From Streptomyces sp. Ag109_O5-1 (GTDB lineage: Bacteria; Actinomycetota; Actinomycetes; Streptomycetales; Streptomycetaceae), in contig NZ_RKQF01000001.1 of assembly GCF_003814875.1 (NCBI RefSeq), positions 62,001 to 126,000 of the forward strand: DNA of 64,000 bases. Direction: 5' to 3'. Position 1 is the stretch's first letter; every line of letters starts with the position of its first letter. The notes under the pieces are model-generated. The model was not told the DNA's origin and made no database searches. It saw only the letters and a program-made list of their open reading frames with translations. The translations under genes and the position numbers were made by a program. Shown in pieces: positions 1 through 8,329 of the stretch.

Positions 1-2
1 TG

Positions 3-281
3 GCCCGCTGGGACGTCCTCGCCGACGATCTGAAGTCACATCCGGCAGCGCTGCGTGCGCACCTCGCCGGACTCCCCCGCGACCCCGGTCACGACGACCG
101 TGTCGTGCTCGTGCGCCGGGAGACGGTCACCGACTTCGTGCCGCCCGAGCATGACGGCATACCGCAGCCCGTCGTTCTGATCGACCACGTCGGCGGGCCG
201 GTCGGACTGGCCGAGCTGGTCGGTCTGTTCGACGCGCAGGAGTCGGGCATCACCGTCGTCGCCGCGACGCCGGGACACTGA
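3..281 (+). CDS. 3' end of an unidentified gene (partial)
   Basis: An open frame enters from the left edge and stops with TGA at 279-281, giving about 92 residues. It is rich in Asp, Val and Pro and ends in a Val-Val-Ala-Ala-Thr-Pro-Gly-His tail. No family is recognised from this fragment. It converges on the amidohydrolase gene with an 11-base gap. The start and most of the protein lie outside the window. Confidence 0.5.
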   Translation, partial: ARWDVLADDLKSHPAALRAHLAGLPRDPGHDDRVVLVRRETVTDFVPPEHDGIPQPVVLIDHVGGPVGLAELVGLFDAQESGITVVAATPGH

Positions 282-292
282 GCACGTCCTCG

Positions 293-1291
293 TCAGACCC
301 GGAACAGCCGTGCCGCGTTGTCGTGGCACACCTCTCGCAGCCACTCCCGGCCGAGGTCCAGACGTTCCAGGGCGTGGAGTTGGTGTACGTACGGGTACGG
401 GATGTTGGGGAAGTCGGAGCCGAGCAGGATGCGGTCGCCGAGGGCGGCGATCCGTGGCAGCGCGCGGGGCGGAAACGGCATGAACTGCTCGGTGAAGTCG
501 GTGAACGCCATGGTCGTGTCCAGCCGCACCTCCTCGTGCCGCTCGGCCAGGCCGAGGAAGTCCTCGTACTCGGGCATCCCCATGTGCGCGATGATCAGCC
601 GCAGCCTCGGATGCCGCGCGAGTACCCGCGCGATCGCCTCGGGGCCGGTGTGCTTGCCGGGCGCCGGACCCGAACCGCAGTGAATCACCACCGGGATCCC
701 GGCGTCGGCCAGCAACCCCCAGGCCTGCTGGAGGAGTTCGTCGGCCGGGTCGTACACCCCCACCTGGACGTGTGCCTTGAACACCCGGGCTCCCGCTTCG
801 ACGGCCTCACGGACGTATGTCTCGACACCCGGCTCGGGGAAGAGGGTCGCGGTGTGCAGACAGTCGGGGGTGCGGCGGGCGAAGTCGGCCGCCCACGCGT
901 TCAGCCAGGTCGCCATGCCGGGCTTGTGCGGGTAGAGCATCGCGGTGAAGGCCCGGACGCCGAACTCACGGAGGAGGGTGGTCCGTTCCGCCTCCTCCCG
1001 CCGGTAGGTGATCGGCCATTCGAGTCCGCCGATCAGCGGTCCGTTCGTGTCGAAGTAGTTCCAGACCTTGTGCAGGACCCGCTCGGGCATGAAGTGGGTG
1101 TGGACGTCGATCAGTCCGGGGAGGTCGAGTCGCTCCCGAAAACGGCGTACCTCACCGGTCTCCGCGGGCGAAACCTCGCCGCTCGCGCCTTCCCCGACAC
1201 CTTCGGCATCACCCGGTGTCGCGGAGCCGGCTCGCTGGGCGGAGCCGTGGGCGGGGGCGGGGCCGGCGGGTGCCGTGCGGTGATCGTTCAT
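293..1291 (-). CDS. amidohydrolase family (TIM-barrel metal-dependent hydrolase)
   Basis: The 332-residue protein has the amidohydrolase-2 fold signature: the metal-binding HTHF motif at about residues 64-67, a later VVIHCGSG strand near 200, an IIAHMGMPEYEDF segment near 240 and a LLGSDFPNIPY motif near 290 that carries the last metal/catalytic Asp. This family hydrolyses or decarboxylates small cyclic or carboxylated substrates with Zn or another divalent metal; the substrate cannot be told here. The first 50 residues are Ala/Gly/Pro-rich and disordered-looking. The ATG at 1291 was chosen because translation further upstream runs into low-complexity Arg/Gly/Pro sequence. It lies downstream of the DUF2630 gene on the same strand, separated by a strong hairpin, so it is probably transcribed separately. 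Confidence 0.85.
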   Translation of the reverse strand: MNDHRTAPAGPAPAHGSAQRAGSATPGDAEGVGEGASGEVSPAETGEVRRFRERLDLPGLIDVHTHFMPERVLHKVWNYFDTNGPLIGGLEWPITYRREEAERTTLLREFGVRAFTAMLYPHKPGMATWLNAWAADFARRTPDCLHTATLFPEPGVETYVREAVEAGARVFKAHVQVGVYDPADELLQQAWGLLADAGIPVVIHCGSGPAPGKHTGPEAIARVLARHPRLRLIIAHMGMPEYEDFLGLAERHEEVRLDTTMAFTDFTEQFMPFPPRALPRIAALGDRILLGSDFPNIPYPYVHQLHALERLDLGREWLREVCHDNAARLFRV

Positions 1292-1394
1292 ACCGCCCAC
1301 GATCGGTGGTGGTGAGCGGCGAGTCCAGTCCCTCTCCGCCGGAGACGCGCGCGAGACCGCGCCCGCGCGGGAGGACGGGCCGGGCGGGAGGACG

Positions 1395-1431
1395 GGCCGG
1401 GCGGCACCCCCTGTGCGGGTGCCGCCCGGCC
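1395..1431 (-). terminator. 15-bp perfect hairpin terminator
   Basis: Bases 1395-1409 and 1417-1431 are perfectly complementary (15 bp, GC-rich) around a 7-base loop. It sits 25 bases past the stop of the DUF2630 gene on the minus strand and before the amidohydrolase start, so it should end the DUF2630 transcript. There is no U tract, as is usual for streptomycete terminators. Confidence 0.75.
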
Positions 1432-1455
1432 GGCGGGTCGTGCCCCTGCGGTCCC

Positions 1456-1719
1456 TCAGGACAGATAGCCCTCGACCTGGGACGCCGAGCGGACATTGGC
1501 CTCGCCCGGGTCCTGTCCCGCCTCGATCCTGGCCCGGCGCTGCCGGAGCAGGTCCCAGCACTGGTCGAGTTCGGTCTCCAGGTGTGCCAGGAGGGCGTGC
1601 TCGGTCGCCCCGTCGATCTCCTGCTGCGCCAGGCGGGCACGCAGGTCCTTCTCCTGGCTGATCATTTCCGTGATGCGGCCGAGTATCTCCTTCTCGGCCT
1701 CGGCGTCTGGTCCAGTCAT
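1456..1719 (-). CDS. DUF2630 family protein
   Basis: This 87-residue acidic, helical protein matches the DUF2630 pattern. It has an N-terminal helix (EILGRITEMISQEKDLR), a central segment with ALLAHLETELDQCWDLLRQRRAR at about residues 42-64, and the typical C-terminal VEGYLS. The family is common in actinobacteria and of unknown function; members are predicted cytosolic coiled-coil-like proteins. The gene is monocistronic, with the hairpin at 1395-1431 just downstream. Length is normal for the family. Confidence 0.85.
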   Translation of the reverse strand: MTGPDAEAEKEILGRITEMISQEKDLRARLAQQEIDGATEHALLAHLETELDQCWDLLRQRRARIEAGQDPGEANVRSASQVEGYLS

Positions 1720-1983
1720 GGCTGCCTCTTTCCGGACGGCGGAGTGGATGAAGACTACGACAGGGCGTTAGGCGGTTGTCCCACTCCTTCTCCCACTCGG
1801 CCCCGGCCGCATCGGCCCGGCGAACGAACCACGGCGGCCGCCAAGTGCCGCCGACGGCCGCCCTGTTCGCCCAGCAAGCGGGCGGGACGCCGCCCCAAGT
1901 GGCTTCACACGCAGCCGCCTTGAATCGTTGTCACGGCTATTGACCTCAGCTCGACGGGCGGAATACGGTTCCCGCGCCTGCCG

Positions 1984-2003
1984 TGATTGAATCGATTCAA
2001 TCA
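1984..2003. promoter_or_regulatory. perfect 20-bp LacI-type operator
   Basis: The sequence TGATTGAATCGATTCAATCA is a perfect palindrome with a central CG step, the usual form of LacI-family operators. It lies 43 bases upstream of the GH106-like gene. No LacI gene is adjacent; the only one in the window is at 49147-50193. Repression of the glycosidase by an unlinked sugar-responsive LacI regulator is inferred. The rest of the interval 1720-1983 shows no gene. Confidence 0.7.
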
Positions 2004-2046
2004 TGGCTTGCCCGTGACCACCCTTGGGACCACTTGGGGTTGAACC

Positions 2047-5046
2047 ATGCTCGAATCCCCCTCTCATCGCGGCGGGACCACCCGTCGGTCGGTGCTGGCT
2101 GCCGGTCTGTCGACCGGCCTGCTCGCCGCCCTCGGGCCGGCGGCCACCGCCGCAGCCACGGGAGCCGTACCCGCGGCGGACTGGTTCGCGGCACCGGCGA
2201 GGACGGTCCGGCCCAGGTTCCGTTGGTGGTGGCCGGACGGGCTGGTGGATCCCGTCGAGATCGCGCGGGAGATCGACCAGATCGCGGACGCGGGATTCGG
2301 CGGGGCCGAGATCGCGGCCGTGCACCACAGCATCACCGACACCTCTGTGCTGGACACCGCCCACCGCGGCTGGGGCAGTGCCGCTTGGCGCGACGGGGTG
2401 GCCGCCGCGTTGCGCCAGGCGGCCCGGCGCGGTCTGACCGTCGACCTCACCCTCGGCCCGAGCTGGCCCGTCGCCGTACCGGGTGTCACCCCCGACGACG
2501 ACGCGGCGGTCAAGGAACTCTCCTACGGCAAGGCCTCGTTGACGGCTGGCGCCGCCTACGACGGACCGGTGCCGCCCCCGGTCCGCGCAGCCGCCTCCGG
2601 TGTGACCGTGCAGACGCTGCTCGCGGTGCAGGCCGCCCGGGTGAACACCGCCAACTCCACCGGCAAGGCGACCGGGCTGGACGCGGACAGCGTCACCGAC
2701 CTCACCGCCCAGGTGTCGGACGGCAACCTGCGCTGGACCCCGCCCGACCTGGCGACCTGGGTGATCCTGTCGTACTGGCAGCGGGGTTCCGGACAGCAGC
2801 CCGAGGCGGGACCACACTCCTCCCCCGCCGCCTACGTCGTCGACCACTTCAGCGCGGCCGGGACCGCCGCCGTCACCCGTTACTGGGACGGCGAGATCCT
2901 CGACCCCACGCTGCGCAGACTGCTCGGATCGGCGGGCGGTGCCTTCTTCGAGGACTCCGTGGAGCTGGAGACCAAAGGGCTGCAGTGGACGCCCGGGCTG
3001 CCCGACGCGTTCCGCCGGCACACGGGACGCGACCTGCTGCCGTATCTGCCGGCCGTCGTCCTCGACAGCGGCAACCAGGTCTTCGCCTTCGAGGCCCGGC
3101 TCACCCAGGAGATCCGGCACGACTTCTGGGCGACCGTGTCGGACCTGTTCAACGAGCACCACCTGGGGGCGCTCAAGGACTGGGCGCACGGGCACGGCAT
3201 GAAGCTGCGCTCCCAGCCGTACGGCCTGCAGACCGACGCGATCGCCTCGGCGGCCGTCCTCGACATCCCCGAGGGCGAATCGCTCGGCTTCAAGAACCTC
3301 GACGACTACCGCTGCCTCGCCGGCGGCCGCGACATGGCGGGCCACCGCATCCTGTCCTGCGAGGGGGGCGCGTACGCGGGCGGCGCCTACAACACCACCT
3401 GGGACAGGTTCCTGCGCACCATGGGCGGCGCGTACGCGGCGGGCGTCAACCAGACGGTGATCCACGGCTTCTCCTACGCCACCGCGCCGGGCGTCGCCTG
3501 GCCCGGGTTCGCCGCGTTCAGTCCCTACGGCGGTGCACCGGGGTACGGCGAGTCATGGGGGCCGCGCCAGCCCACGTGGCGGCACGTCCCGGACGTCGCC
3601 GGCTACCTCGGCCGCGTGCACCAGGTGCTCCAGTCCGGCACCGCCCGCGCGGACGTCGCCGTCTTCCGGCAGACCGGCTACACCGCGACCGGCATCGGCG
3701 CCTCGTGGCTTACCGCCACGGGCGTCCCGCTCGGCTGGACCCACCAGTTCCTCAGCGGGCCCCTGCTCGACCTGCCCTCGGCCAGGGTGTCCGGCAACCG
3801 CCTCGCGCCGGACGGGCCCGCCTACAAGGCCCTCTTCCTCGAAGGCGACTTCTTCTACGGCTCCAGCCCCACGCTGGCCGTCGCCGACGCCCGCAAGGTA
3901 CTGGGCCTCGCTCGGGACGGGCTGCCCACCGTGCTCCTCGGCGCCTTCGGCCAGCCCCTCACCCCGGGGCTCCCCGACGACGGTGAGACGGCCGAACTGC
4001 GCGCACTCACGGCGCAGTTGCTGTCCCTGCCGAATGTCCGTCAGGTCAGTGACAAGACCCTGGTGGGCGCGGCCTTCGCGGAGCTCGGTGTGACACCCGA
4101 CGCCTCCTACGCCACGCCCTCGACCCTGCTCAACGCGCACCGGGTGACCGACGAGGCCGACTTCTACTACCTGTGCAACGGCAAGCACGCCGAGACGGTC
4201 AAGCCGCCGGTCACCGTCATCGACCACGATGTGACACTGCACAGCACCCGGCGCTCGGGTTCCGGCACGGTTCCCCACCTCCTCGATCCCTGGACCGGGC
4301 GGGTCTCCCGGCTCGCCCGGTACACCCAGGACGGGGACGCGTTCACGTTCCGGGTGACGCTCCAGCCCGGCGAGACGCTCGTCGTCGCGCTGGCACGGCC
4401 CGCCGCGTTCGGGGACCGTTCCGGCTCCCGTCCGCATGTGGTGGCCACCGACGCGGACAGTGTGCTGTTCACGGACGGCTCGCCGGCCGTGCGCGCGACA
4501 GCGGCCGGCACGTACACCACCACCCTGTCGAACGGCCGCACGGTCACCACGGAGATCCCCGAGGTCCCGGCGCCCGTCACCCTCGACGGGTGGAGTCTCA
4601 CGGTCGACGACTGGCGGCCCGGCGCCGACGCCGCCAGCACCGAGATCGTCAGGCGCTCCGTCACCCTCGACGCGCTGCTGCCCTGGTCGCAGATCCCGGA
4701 GCTGGCCGACGTCGGCGGCATCGGCCGCTACCGCACGACCGTCACGCTCCCCCGGACGTGGACGTCCTCGATGGGCGCCCTGCTGCGGCTGGGCACCGTC
4801 AGCGACACCTGCCGGGTCTCCGTCAACGGCTCCCGGCTCGATCCCGTCGACCGCCTCAACCCCGTGGTGGACTTGTGCGGGCTGCTCCGCCCCGGCACCA
4901 ACACCGTCGAAGTGGAGGTCGCCACACCGCTGTTCAACCGGCTCCGGGTCAGCAACCCGGCGGTCTTCGGAGGGGCGGCACGCCAGTCGTACGGCCTCGT
5001 CGGCCCGGTCCAGCTCGTCCCCTACGCCCAGCGGACGGTGGCCTGA
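2047..5046 (+). CDS. secreted glycoside hydrolase, GH106-like (alpha-L-rhamnosidase type)
   Basis: The 999-residue protein begins with a twin-arginine signal (TTRRSVLAAG at about residues 11-20, then an Ala/Gly/Leu h-region and an A-rich cleavage zone near residue 38), so it is exported folded. The mature start, RFRWWWPDGLVDPVEIAREI, followed by a TIM-barrel region, is typical of GH106-type rhamnosidases acting on plant rhamnogalacturonan or rhamnosides. A C-terminal jelly-roll segment (about residues 880-980, with RYRTTVTLPRTW and RVSVNGSRL) resembles a carbohydrate-binding or accessory sandwich. It appears monocistronic and lies behind a LacI-type palindrome, fitting sugar-induced expression. 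Family membership is from the opening signature and architecture; exact substrate is inferred. SD is weak (TTGGGG). Confidence 0.8.
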   Translation: MLESPSHRGGTTRRSVLAAGLSTGLLAALGPAATAAATGAVPAADWFAAPARTVRPRFRWWWPDGLVDPVEIAREIDQIADAGFGGAEIAAVHHSITDTSVLDTAHRGWGSAAWRDGVAAALRQAARRGLTVDLTLGPSWPVAVPGVTPDDDAAVKELSYGKASLTAGAAYDGPVPPPVRAAASGVTVQTLLAVQAARVNTANSTGKATGLDADSVTDLTAQVSDGNLRWTPPDLATWVILSYWQRGSGQQPEAGPHSSPAAYVVDHFSAAGTAAVTRYWDGEILDPTLRRLLGSAGGAFFEDSVELETKGLQWTPGLPDAFRRHTGRDLLPYLPAVVLDSGNQVFAFEARLTQEIRHDFWATVSDLFNEHHLGALKDWAHGHGMKLRSQPYGLQTDAIASAAVLDIPEGESLGFKNLDDYRCLAGGRDMAGHRILSCEGGAYAGGAYNTTWDRFLRTMGGAYAAGVNQTVIHGFSYATAPGVAWPGFAAFSPYGGAPGYGESWGPRQPTWRHVPDVAGYLGRVHQVLQSGTARADVAVFRQTGYTATGIGASWLTATGVPLGWTHQFLSGPLLDLPSARVSGNRLAPDGPAYKALFLEGDFFYGSSPTLAVADARKVLGLARDGLPTVLLGAFGQPLTPGLPDDGETAELRALTAQLLSLPNVRQVSDKTLVGAAFAELGVTPDASYATPSTLLNAHRVTDEADFYYLCNGKHAETVKPPVTVIDHDVTLHSTRRSGSGTVPHLLDPWTGRVSRLARYTQDGDAFTFRVTLQPGETLVVALARPAAFGDRSGSRPHVVATDADSVLFTDGSPAVRATAAGTYTTTLSNGRTVTTEIPEVPAPVTLDGWSLTVDDWRPGADAASTEIVRRSVTLDALLPWSQIPELADVGGIGRYRTTVTLPRTWTSSMGALLRLGTVSDTCRVSVNGSRLDPVDRLNPVVDLCGLLRPGTNTVEVEVATPLFNRLRVSNPAVFGGAARQSYGLVGPVQLVPYAQRTVA

Positions 5047-5083
5047 ACCGGCCCGGTCCGGGCAGCCCGGATAGGGTGCCGCC

Positions 5084-5602
5084 GTGAAACGGATCCTGGT
5101 GGTGGGTGTCACCGGCGCGGGCAAGTCCACGCTCGCGCACACCGTCGGCCGTCGGCTGGGGCTGCCGTACCACGAGATGGACGCGCTGTACTTCAGCGGC
5201 CCCGGCTGGGCGGTGAACGGCGCGTTCGGCGAGGACGTGGCGCGCTTCAGCGCACAGCCGCGCTGGGTCGTGGACTCCCTCGGCTACCCGGAGGTCCGCG
5301 ATCTCCTGTGGGGTCGCGCCGACACCGTGGTGTGGCTGGACTATCCCCGGCATGTGGTCATGCCCCGGGTGGTGCGCCGGTCCCTCCGGCGCTCCGCCAG
5401 GCGTGAGGTGTTGTTCGGCGGCAACCGGGAGACCTGGGGCGGCTGGCTGAGCCGGGAACACCCGGTGTGGTGGTCCTGGTCCCAGCACGCGGCGCGGCGC
5501 GAGGAGATCGCACGGCGGACCCGTGACCCGCGCTTCGCACCGCTCGAAACCCTCCGTTTCGCCGACCCCGGCGAAACTGCCGCCTGGCTGGCCGGTCTCT
5601 GA
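5084..5602 (+). CDS. P-loop nucleotide kinase-like / AAA ATPase
   Basis: This 172-residue cytosolic protein has a Walker A loop GVTGAGKST at residues 8-16 and the PYHEMDALYF segment seen in adenylate-kinase-like or topology-modulation (FlaR-type) ATPases. A VVWLDYPRHVVMPRVVRRSLRR segment near 85-106 and a KETWGG-like NRETWGGWLSR motif near 115 are also family features. Known relatives are small P-loop kinases of poorly defined substrate. The start is GTG, preceded by AGGG. It starts 37 bases after the glycosidase but probably has its own role. The bidirectional hairpin at 5659-5690 follows. Confidence 0.8.
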   Translation: MKRILVVGVTGAGKSTLAHTVGRRLGLPYHEMDALYFSGPGWAVNGAFGEDVARFSAQPRWVVDSLGYPEVRDLLWGRADTVVWLDYPRHVVMPRVVRRSLRRSARREVLFGGNRETWGGWLSREHPVWWSWSQHAARREEIARRTRDPRFAPLETLRFADPGETAAWLAGL

Positions 5603-5658
5603 CCCGGGCTCAGGCCGCGGTTCCATGGCGGAAATCGTCCGACGGCCGCGGCAACGCG

Positions 5659-5690
5659 AAGGGCCCGTCCGGAGTACGGACGGGCCCTTT
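5659..5690. terminator. bidirectional hairpin terminator shared by kinase and tRNA-like gene
   Basis: Bases 5659-5670 and 5678-5689 form a perfect 12-bp stem with a 7-base loop, with A and T runs at the two edges. It lies 57 bases after the kinase stop on the plus strand and 5 bases past the 3' end of the tRNA-like gene on the minus strand, so it can end both transcripts. Confidence 0.8.
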
Positions 5691-5695
5691 CAGCG

Positions 5696-5765
5696 AGCGC
5701 CGGGCAGGCCTTGCACCTGCATTTCCCCACAGGAAGCGGAGCGTCTTTCCTTGGACCACCAACGC
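5696..5765 (-). tRNA. tRNA-Gly(UCC)-like gene with altered T loop
   Basis: Read on the minus strand, 70 bases fold as a full cloverleaf. The acceptor stem is GCGTTGG/CCGGCGC (7 bp with two G-U). The D arm has a 3-bp stem and a CAAGGAAA loop. The anticodon stem is CTCCG/TGGGG around the loop CTTCCTG (U33, anticodon UCC). The variable loop is AAAT, and the T stem is GCAGG/CCTGC around TGCAAGG. The base after the acceptor stem is U73, and G1-C72, C2-G71, G3-C70, C35 and C36 fit the glycine identity set known from bacteria. Position 55 is G rather than U, and position 37 is U, both unusual. CCA is not encoded. A terminator follows at once, and the gene lies in the gap downstream of the channel gene. 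Confidence 0.6.
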
Positions 5766-5831
5766 GGCACCGGGCTCCGGGACTTCACGGCGACCAGCTC
5801 GTGATCAATGCTAGCGCACCCGACGGATGCC

Positions 5832-7889
5832 TCACTCCACACCACTGCTCCGCGCCTCGGCAGTCCCTGTCCGGTGCGGTGCAGACTCGGTCGCACGGTG
5901 GTCCGGTCCCGGGGCGGGCAGGGCCTGAGGGCCGCCGTCGGCGGTGCCCGGCCCGGCGGTGAGCACCAGGACCTCGTCGGCGGCGCTCCACACGCGCCGT
6001 TCGGACTTGCCGGGACACAACAGGACACGGTCGTACGGCCGGAGCGCGTGCGGATCGTGCGCGCGGTAGCCGATCGCGCACTCACCGCGCTCCAGCGCCG
6101 CCGCGACCACCGCGGCGAACGCGGCCTCGTGGCCGGGCAGTACGTAGCGGTCGGCCGTGCGCAGGGTCAGGGCGCCGCCGCGCATGGCGAAGATCTCCTC
6201 GAACACGGCGGCCAGTTCGGGGTTCTGCACGATCTGCGCCATCAGCAGGGCGGTGAGTTCGCCCCGGACGACGACATCGGACGCCGGGCCCAGCGGGGCG
6301 ACCGTACGGCTGCGGTGGTCGCGCATCTCCGCCACGACCGGCAGCAGACGCCCGGACCGCTCCTCCCACGCCCGCAGGGTCAGCAGGGCCAACAGGGTTC
6401 GCTCGTCGGGCCGTTCAGGACCGTTCCCCTCGTCCGCCCCGAGGGCGATGACGCTGTCGTAGGCGGAGAGGTCGACTCCGTGCAGGGCCTCGGGAGCGGC
6501 CAGGTCACGGGTGTGGTGCACGACGGCGAGCGACTCGGCGGCGGCCTGGGGCGACGGGATCTCCTGCCGCGTGGGGGCGGAGTCGGTGGGGGTCACCACG
6601 TCGAGGACGGAGCCGGACCGGGCGGTGCGGCGCAGGGCATCCACGATCAGCGGGGCCCGACGGTTCCAGCCCAGCAGCAACAGCCGTGCGGGGTTTTCCT
6701 GCACCGGCCCGGGCGGTGTCGGAAGCACCGTGCTGTCGACACCGGCCCAGCGGTCCGTGAGCGAGACGGCCCGGTCGTCGTGGGCGACGGTGACCAGCCG
6801 GTCCCCCGGTTCCAGCACGCTCTGCGGCGGGGGTGTGCGCAGCGGCCGGCCGTCCGGGCGCAGGATTCCCACCGCGCAGGACGTCTCCAGGCGCAGGGCG
6901 ACCTCCTCGAAGGACAGTCCCACCGCCTCCGGGACGTCGGCCACATGGAACTCGGCGCCGGAGAAGTCGAGGAGGTCACGCAGCGCCGACGGCATCCCGG
7001 GCCGCCGGGCCGCCTGGACGAGCAGCCGTGCCGAGGTCCGGTCGGTCTCCAGGACGGTGCCGCGCGCTCCCGCGGCCAGCCGTGCGGCGGGCACGTAGCG
7101 GCCGTCGTGGACGGCGGCGACCACCCGCGGTCCGTTCCGTCCGTCGTCGGCGCCGAGCACAGCGCGCAGCGCCAGCAGGGTCCGTACGACCGTGAGATCG
7201 CCGTCGGAGTCGTCCGCGGGCAGTACCGCCACCGCCCTGGCCGCGCCCGGGGTGACCAGGGCCAGGGCGTCGGGGTCGGTGGGAGCGCCGGTCCGGCAGA
7301 CCAGCCGGACTCCGTCGGTGACGCCCAGGGCGGCGGTGAGCGCGCTCTCCATGCGCGCCGGGTCCAGGTCGGCCAGCACGGTGATCACATGCCGTCCGGC
7401 CCCGCCCCGGCCTCTTGCGCCCCGCCCGCTTCCAGCGCGTCCGGCGATCAGTTCGGAGACCAGGGTGAAGATCTGGTCGGTCCAGCCGAGCACCACGTCG
7501 TGATCGTGCTCCAGCACCCGTGAGCGGCCGCGCCGCAGTTCGGTGAGTCGGTCGCCGAGGCCCGTGGTGACGACTCCGACGACCGTCGACACGCACAGCA
7601 GGGCGATCAGGCCGAGCAGCACGGACAGCAGCATCCGCGTCGGTGCGCCGGTCACCGCGCCGAGCCTGAGGGTCTCCGCGCTGGTGCGCCACACCTGGGC
7701 GAGCCGGCCGGAGAGGGAGCGCGGCGCGCCGGGGTCCGTCCACACCAGCAGGGTGCTGACGGGCACGACGACCGCCAGACAGCACAAGGCGAGCCAGCCG
7801 AGCAGTGCGCCTGTGCTGCGGGCGAGCGTCCTGTCGAACAAGTACCGTGCCTGGTGCCGTAACGAAGTCCGTTCCTGCCCTCGTTCCAT
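5832..7889 (-). CDS. CASTOR/POLLUX-like ion channel with RCK domains
   Basis: The 685-residue protein has a basic N-terminus, two strong membrane segments (about residues 26-50 and 80-110) and a long cytosolic part built of Rossmann-like RCK/TrkA-N modules. The first begins at HDHDVVLGWTDQIFTLVSELI near 140. A second module starts at RLLLLGWNRRAPLIVDAL near 395, and the end has LTAGPG. Bacterial relatives of plant CASTOR/POLLUX are putative ligand-gated cation channels; the ion and ligand are not defined. The ATG at 7889 was chosen for its SD (GGGGGC) and because sequence upstream is not protein-like. It is followed by the tRNA-like gene. The intergenic stretch 7890-8329 shows no further gene or clear site. 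Confidence 0.8.
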   Translation of the reverse strand: MERGQERTSLRHQARYLFDRTLARSTGALLGWLALCCLAVVVPVSTLLVWTDPGAPRSLSGRLAQVWRTSAETLRLGAVTGAPTRMLLSVLLGLIALLCVSTVVGVVTTGLGDRLTELRRGRSRVLEHDHDVVLGWTDQIFTLVSELIAGRAGSGRGARGRGGAGRHVITVLADLDPARMESALTAALGVTDGVRLVCRTGAPTDPDALALVTPGAARAVAVLPADDSDGDLTVVRTLLALRAVLGADDGRNGPRVVAAVHDGRYVPAARLAAGARGTVLETDRTSARLLVQAARRPGMPSALRDLLDFSGAEFHVADVPEAVGLSFEEVALRLETSCAVGILRPDGRPLRTPPPQSVLEPGDRLVTVAHDDRAVSLTDRWAGVDSTVLPTPPGPVQENPARLLLLGWNRRAPLIVDALRRTARSGSVLDVVTPTDSAPTRQEIPSPQAAAESLAVVHHTRDLAAPEALHGVDLSAYDSVIALGADEGNGPERPDERTLLALLTLRAWEERSGRLLPVVAEMRDHRSRTVAPLGPASDVVVRGELTALLMAQIVQNPELAAVFEEIFAMRGGALTLRTADRYVLPGHEAAFAAVVAAALERGECAIGYRAHDPHALRPYDRVLLCPGKSERRVWSAADEVLVLTAGPGTADGGPQALPAPGPDHRATESAPHRTGTAEARSSGVE

Positions 7890-8329
7890 CTCAGCCCCCT
7901 GATCCCCGCATATGCCTCGGCAATTCGGAGAATGCCGGGTGCGCGGCGCGCGACACGCCGTCCGACCGGGACCTTCATCCTTTCGGGCAGCGTCGGGGAG
8001 CCGAAACCCGGGCGGGTCCCGGTGCCGGCGCGGGGCCGTGCCGCGGTCATGGCAGGCCCGGCGGAGGGTTGCCCGCACCGCCTGTTCACCCTGCTCGCCT
8101 GTCACCGGCTCCTGTTCGCCACCGTGTCCCGTGCGCGTCCTCGCAGGCCGTGGGTGTCGCGGCAGCTCCGAGCCGGTCCGGCACATCCGGTCCGCTTTCG
8201 CTGACGTTCCATCAAGTTCGGTTGTGTGATGTGGAATTCAGGTTGGACGACTGGCGCCGCACACTTCCCGACGGGTAAGTCATGGCTCTGTCACCATCGG
8301 CAACTCCTGCCACAGCGAAGGGATTTCCC

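Noticed and set aside
1983..3986. A 667-codon frame overlapping the GH106-like gene in another phase
   Set aside because: It is Arg/Pro/Gly-rich, lacks a family signature and mirrors the GC bias of the real gene; the palindrome-preceded frame 2047-5046 has a signal peptide and catalytic-fold signature.
5808..7523. A 571-codon plus-strand frame opposite the channel gene
   Set aside because: It is a low-complexity shadow with no recognisable domain; the minus strand has membrane helices and RCK motifs.
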